From Lineus longissimus (Eukaryota; Nemertea; Pilidiophora; Heteronemertea; Lineidae), in contig NC_088316.1 in NCBI RefSeq assembly GCF_910592395.1, forward strand, positions 17,050,001 to 17,114,000: a stretch of DNA of 64,000 nt. Direction: 5' to 3'. The position numbers and the translations under genes were made by a program. The notes beneath the pieces are model-generated. The model ran no database searches. It saw only the letters and a list, made by a program, of their open reading frames with translations, and had not been told where the DNA came from. Of the stretch, positions 63,061 to 64,000 are shown one piece after another (position 1 is the stretch's first letter; every line of letters begins with the position of its first letter).

Positions 63061-63911
63061 ATGGAGCATGAGCCTGTAGCTGGTCCTCTTGATGAGAGTA
63101 ATGCGAGTGTAGATCTGGAGTCTATGGGTATTGTGCCGTTGCCCCTCATTAACGACCAAAATATACTCTCTATCGAAGGGAGAGATGAGAGGCTGACACT
63201 TAGTAAGTTGACATTCTAATCTAACCTGTTGATGTAGCCAGTTGCGAGTGTCATTAGATAGTGCCTAGTCCGCAGGGTCTTGTCGGCTAGTAAGGTACTG
63301 TAAGGTAACGCGACTTCTTGGTTAACGTTGTTCCCAGTCAAATGCATGAATCTATAACCCGTACCTATAATAATGATTCCGCCCTAATCAAGGTCTTGTG
63401 TCTCGCAAATACTTCTAAAAAAAATGTTACTTCACTCATTCCAGGTAGCACACCCTTGCCAGAAATAATGAAGGCTGACAATGAAAATGTTGTGGACTGC
63501 TCTGTCAATGGCATTATAATTATCAATGGTGAAAAGTTTTACGTTGGAGAAGGATCAGCAGACATACTTGGTCATGTTACAACCGACCTCGAAACAGGTG
63601 CTATTCATAGCGTTCAGTTGGAAGGACATACAAACATTACAGACCAGAGCAGTGGTGCAAGTGTTGTTCAGGTGATCACGACAAACAGTCAAAGTGCGAA
63701 ACCTCCTGAAGGAAAAGTCCCAATCAGTAGGATTTCTAAGTCTGTGAGTTCAGAAAGTGTTGTTTCTGTGACAACACCGACAATACCACCATATGTGCTT
63801 TCATTAGATTTATCTAGTGCAAACTTACTTGCCAGTCCGGGACTTATTAGACAGAATCTGAGGCTGCAGTTACAGAATGAGGATGGTGTTTCCGATGCTG
63901 CTAATTTACCC
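63061..63911 (+). CDS. Unrecognised gene, 5' part (runs off window)
   Basis: Two exons, 63061-63202 and 63445-63911, joined in phase 1, with a GTGAGT donor at the end, so the gene continues past 64000. The visible 203 residues begin MEHEPVAGPLDESNASVDLE. They contain VNGIIIINGEKFYVGEGSAD and then SVVQVITTNSQ, and end with PPYVLSLDLSSANLLASPGL and LRLQLQNEDG. The composition is acidic, rich in Ser, Thr and Val, with no membrane segment, signal peptide or known domain. It looks like the disordered N-terminus of a nuclear regulator such as a zinc-finger or CXC factor, but that is a guess. Start chosen as the first Met after an acceptor, with splice phases consistent. Confidence 0.75.
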
Positions 63912-64000
63912 GTGAGTAAATTTGTTGATTGTTTTAGCAGTTTGATTATTTTGAGAAGCCGAGCATGTATCTTCACGCAGTGTCGAATTAAAAGCATTTG

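Overview
This is a 64 kb piece of an animal nuclear genome. Its genes are split into short exons with GT-AG introns and spaced by kilobases of AT-rich non-coding DNA. The proteins (CYFIP, SAP30L, TFAP4, CCDC138, SRD5A3, HMGB, a mitochondria-eating-protein relative) are the ordinary bilaterian orthologues. Divergence from the human proteins, the single-copy genes and the compact introns suggest an invertebrate, perhaps a marine deuterostome or lophotrochozoan. I cannot name the species. No rRNA, tRNA, CRISPR array, intact transposon or viral gene was found.

Layout. (1) 1-13361, minus: a tandem HMGB locus. A two-box gene (HMGB-A, 9420-13361) is followed downstream by a one-box, histidine-rich relative (HMGB-B, 3760-9064). 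At the left edge (1-93) lies the start of a third HMGB-type terminal exon. (2) About 16.2-18.4 kb, plus: SAP30L, divergent from HMGB-A across a region with two CCAAT boxes. (3) 18.4-21.5 kb: no gene, but degenerate minisatellites. (4) 21545-25026, plus: a MIEAP/SPATA18-like gene of 8 exons. (5) 26654-28751, minus: SRD5A3, convergent with the MIEAP-like gene. (6) 29540-33698, plus: CCDC138, head-to-head with SRD5A3 (788 bp between start codons) and containing a GC-AG intron. (7) 35929-47296, minus: CYFIP in 24 coding exons, convergent with CCDC138. (8) 54070-61609, minus: TFAP4 in 5 exons, with a large gap on its 3' side. (9) 63061 to the right edge, plus: the 5' part of an unrecognised gene, divergent from TFAP4.

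Exon boundaries were read by hand from splice sites and frame. For every gene complete in the window the exon lengths sum to a multiple of three and the phases agree across each junction. The genes do not form a pathway. The themes are chromatin and transcription (HMGB, SAP30L, TFAP4), actin nucleation (CYFIP), dolichol synthesis (SRD5A3), centrosome or cilium (CCDC138) and mitochondrial quality control (MIEAP-like). The points most worth following are the serial terminal exons of the HMGB locus, a cluster of CAGCTG sites in and upstream of TFAP4 intron 1, a triplicated splice-donor segment in CYFIP, and the GC-AG intron of CCDC138.
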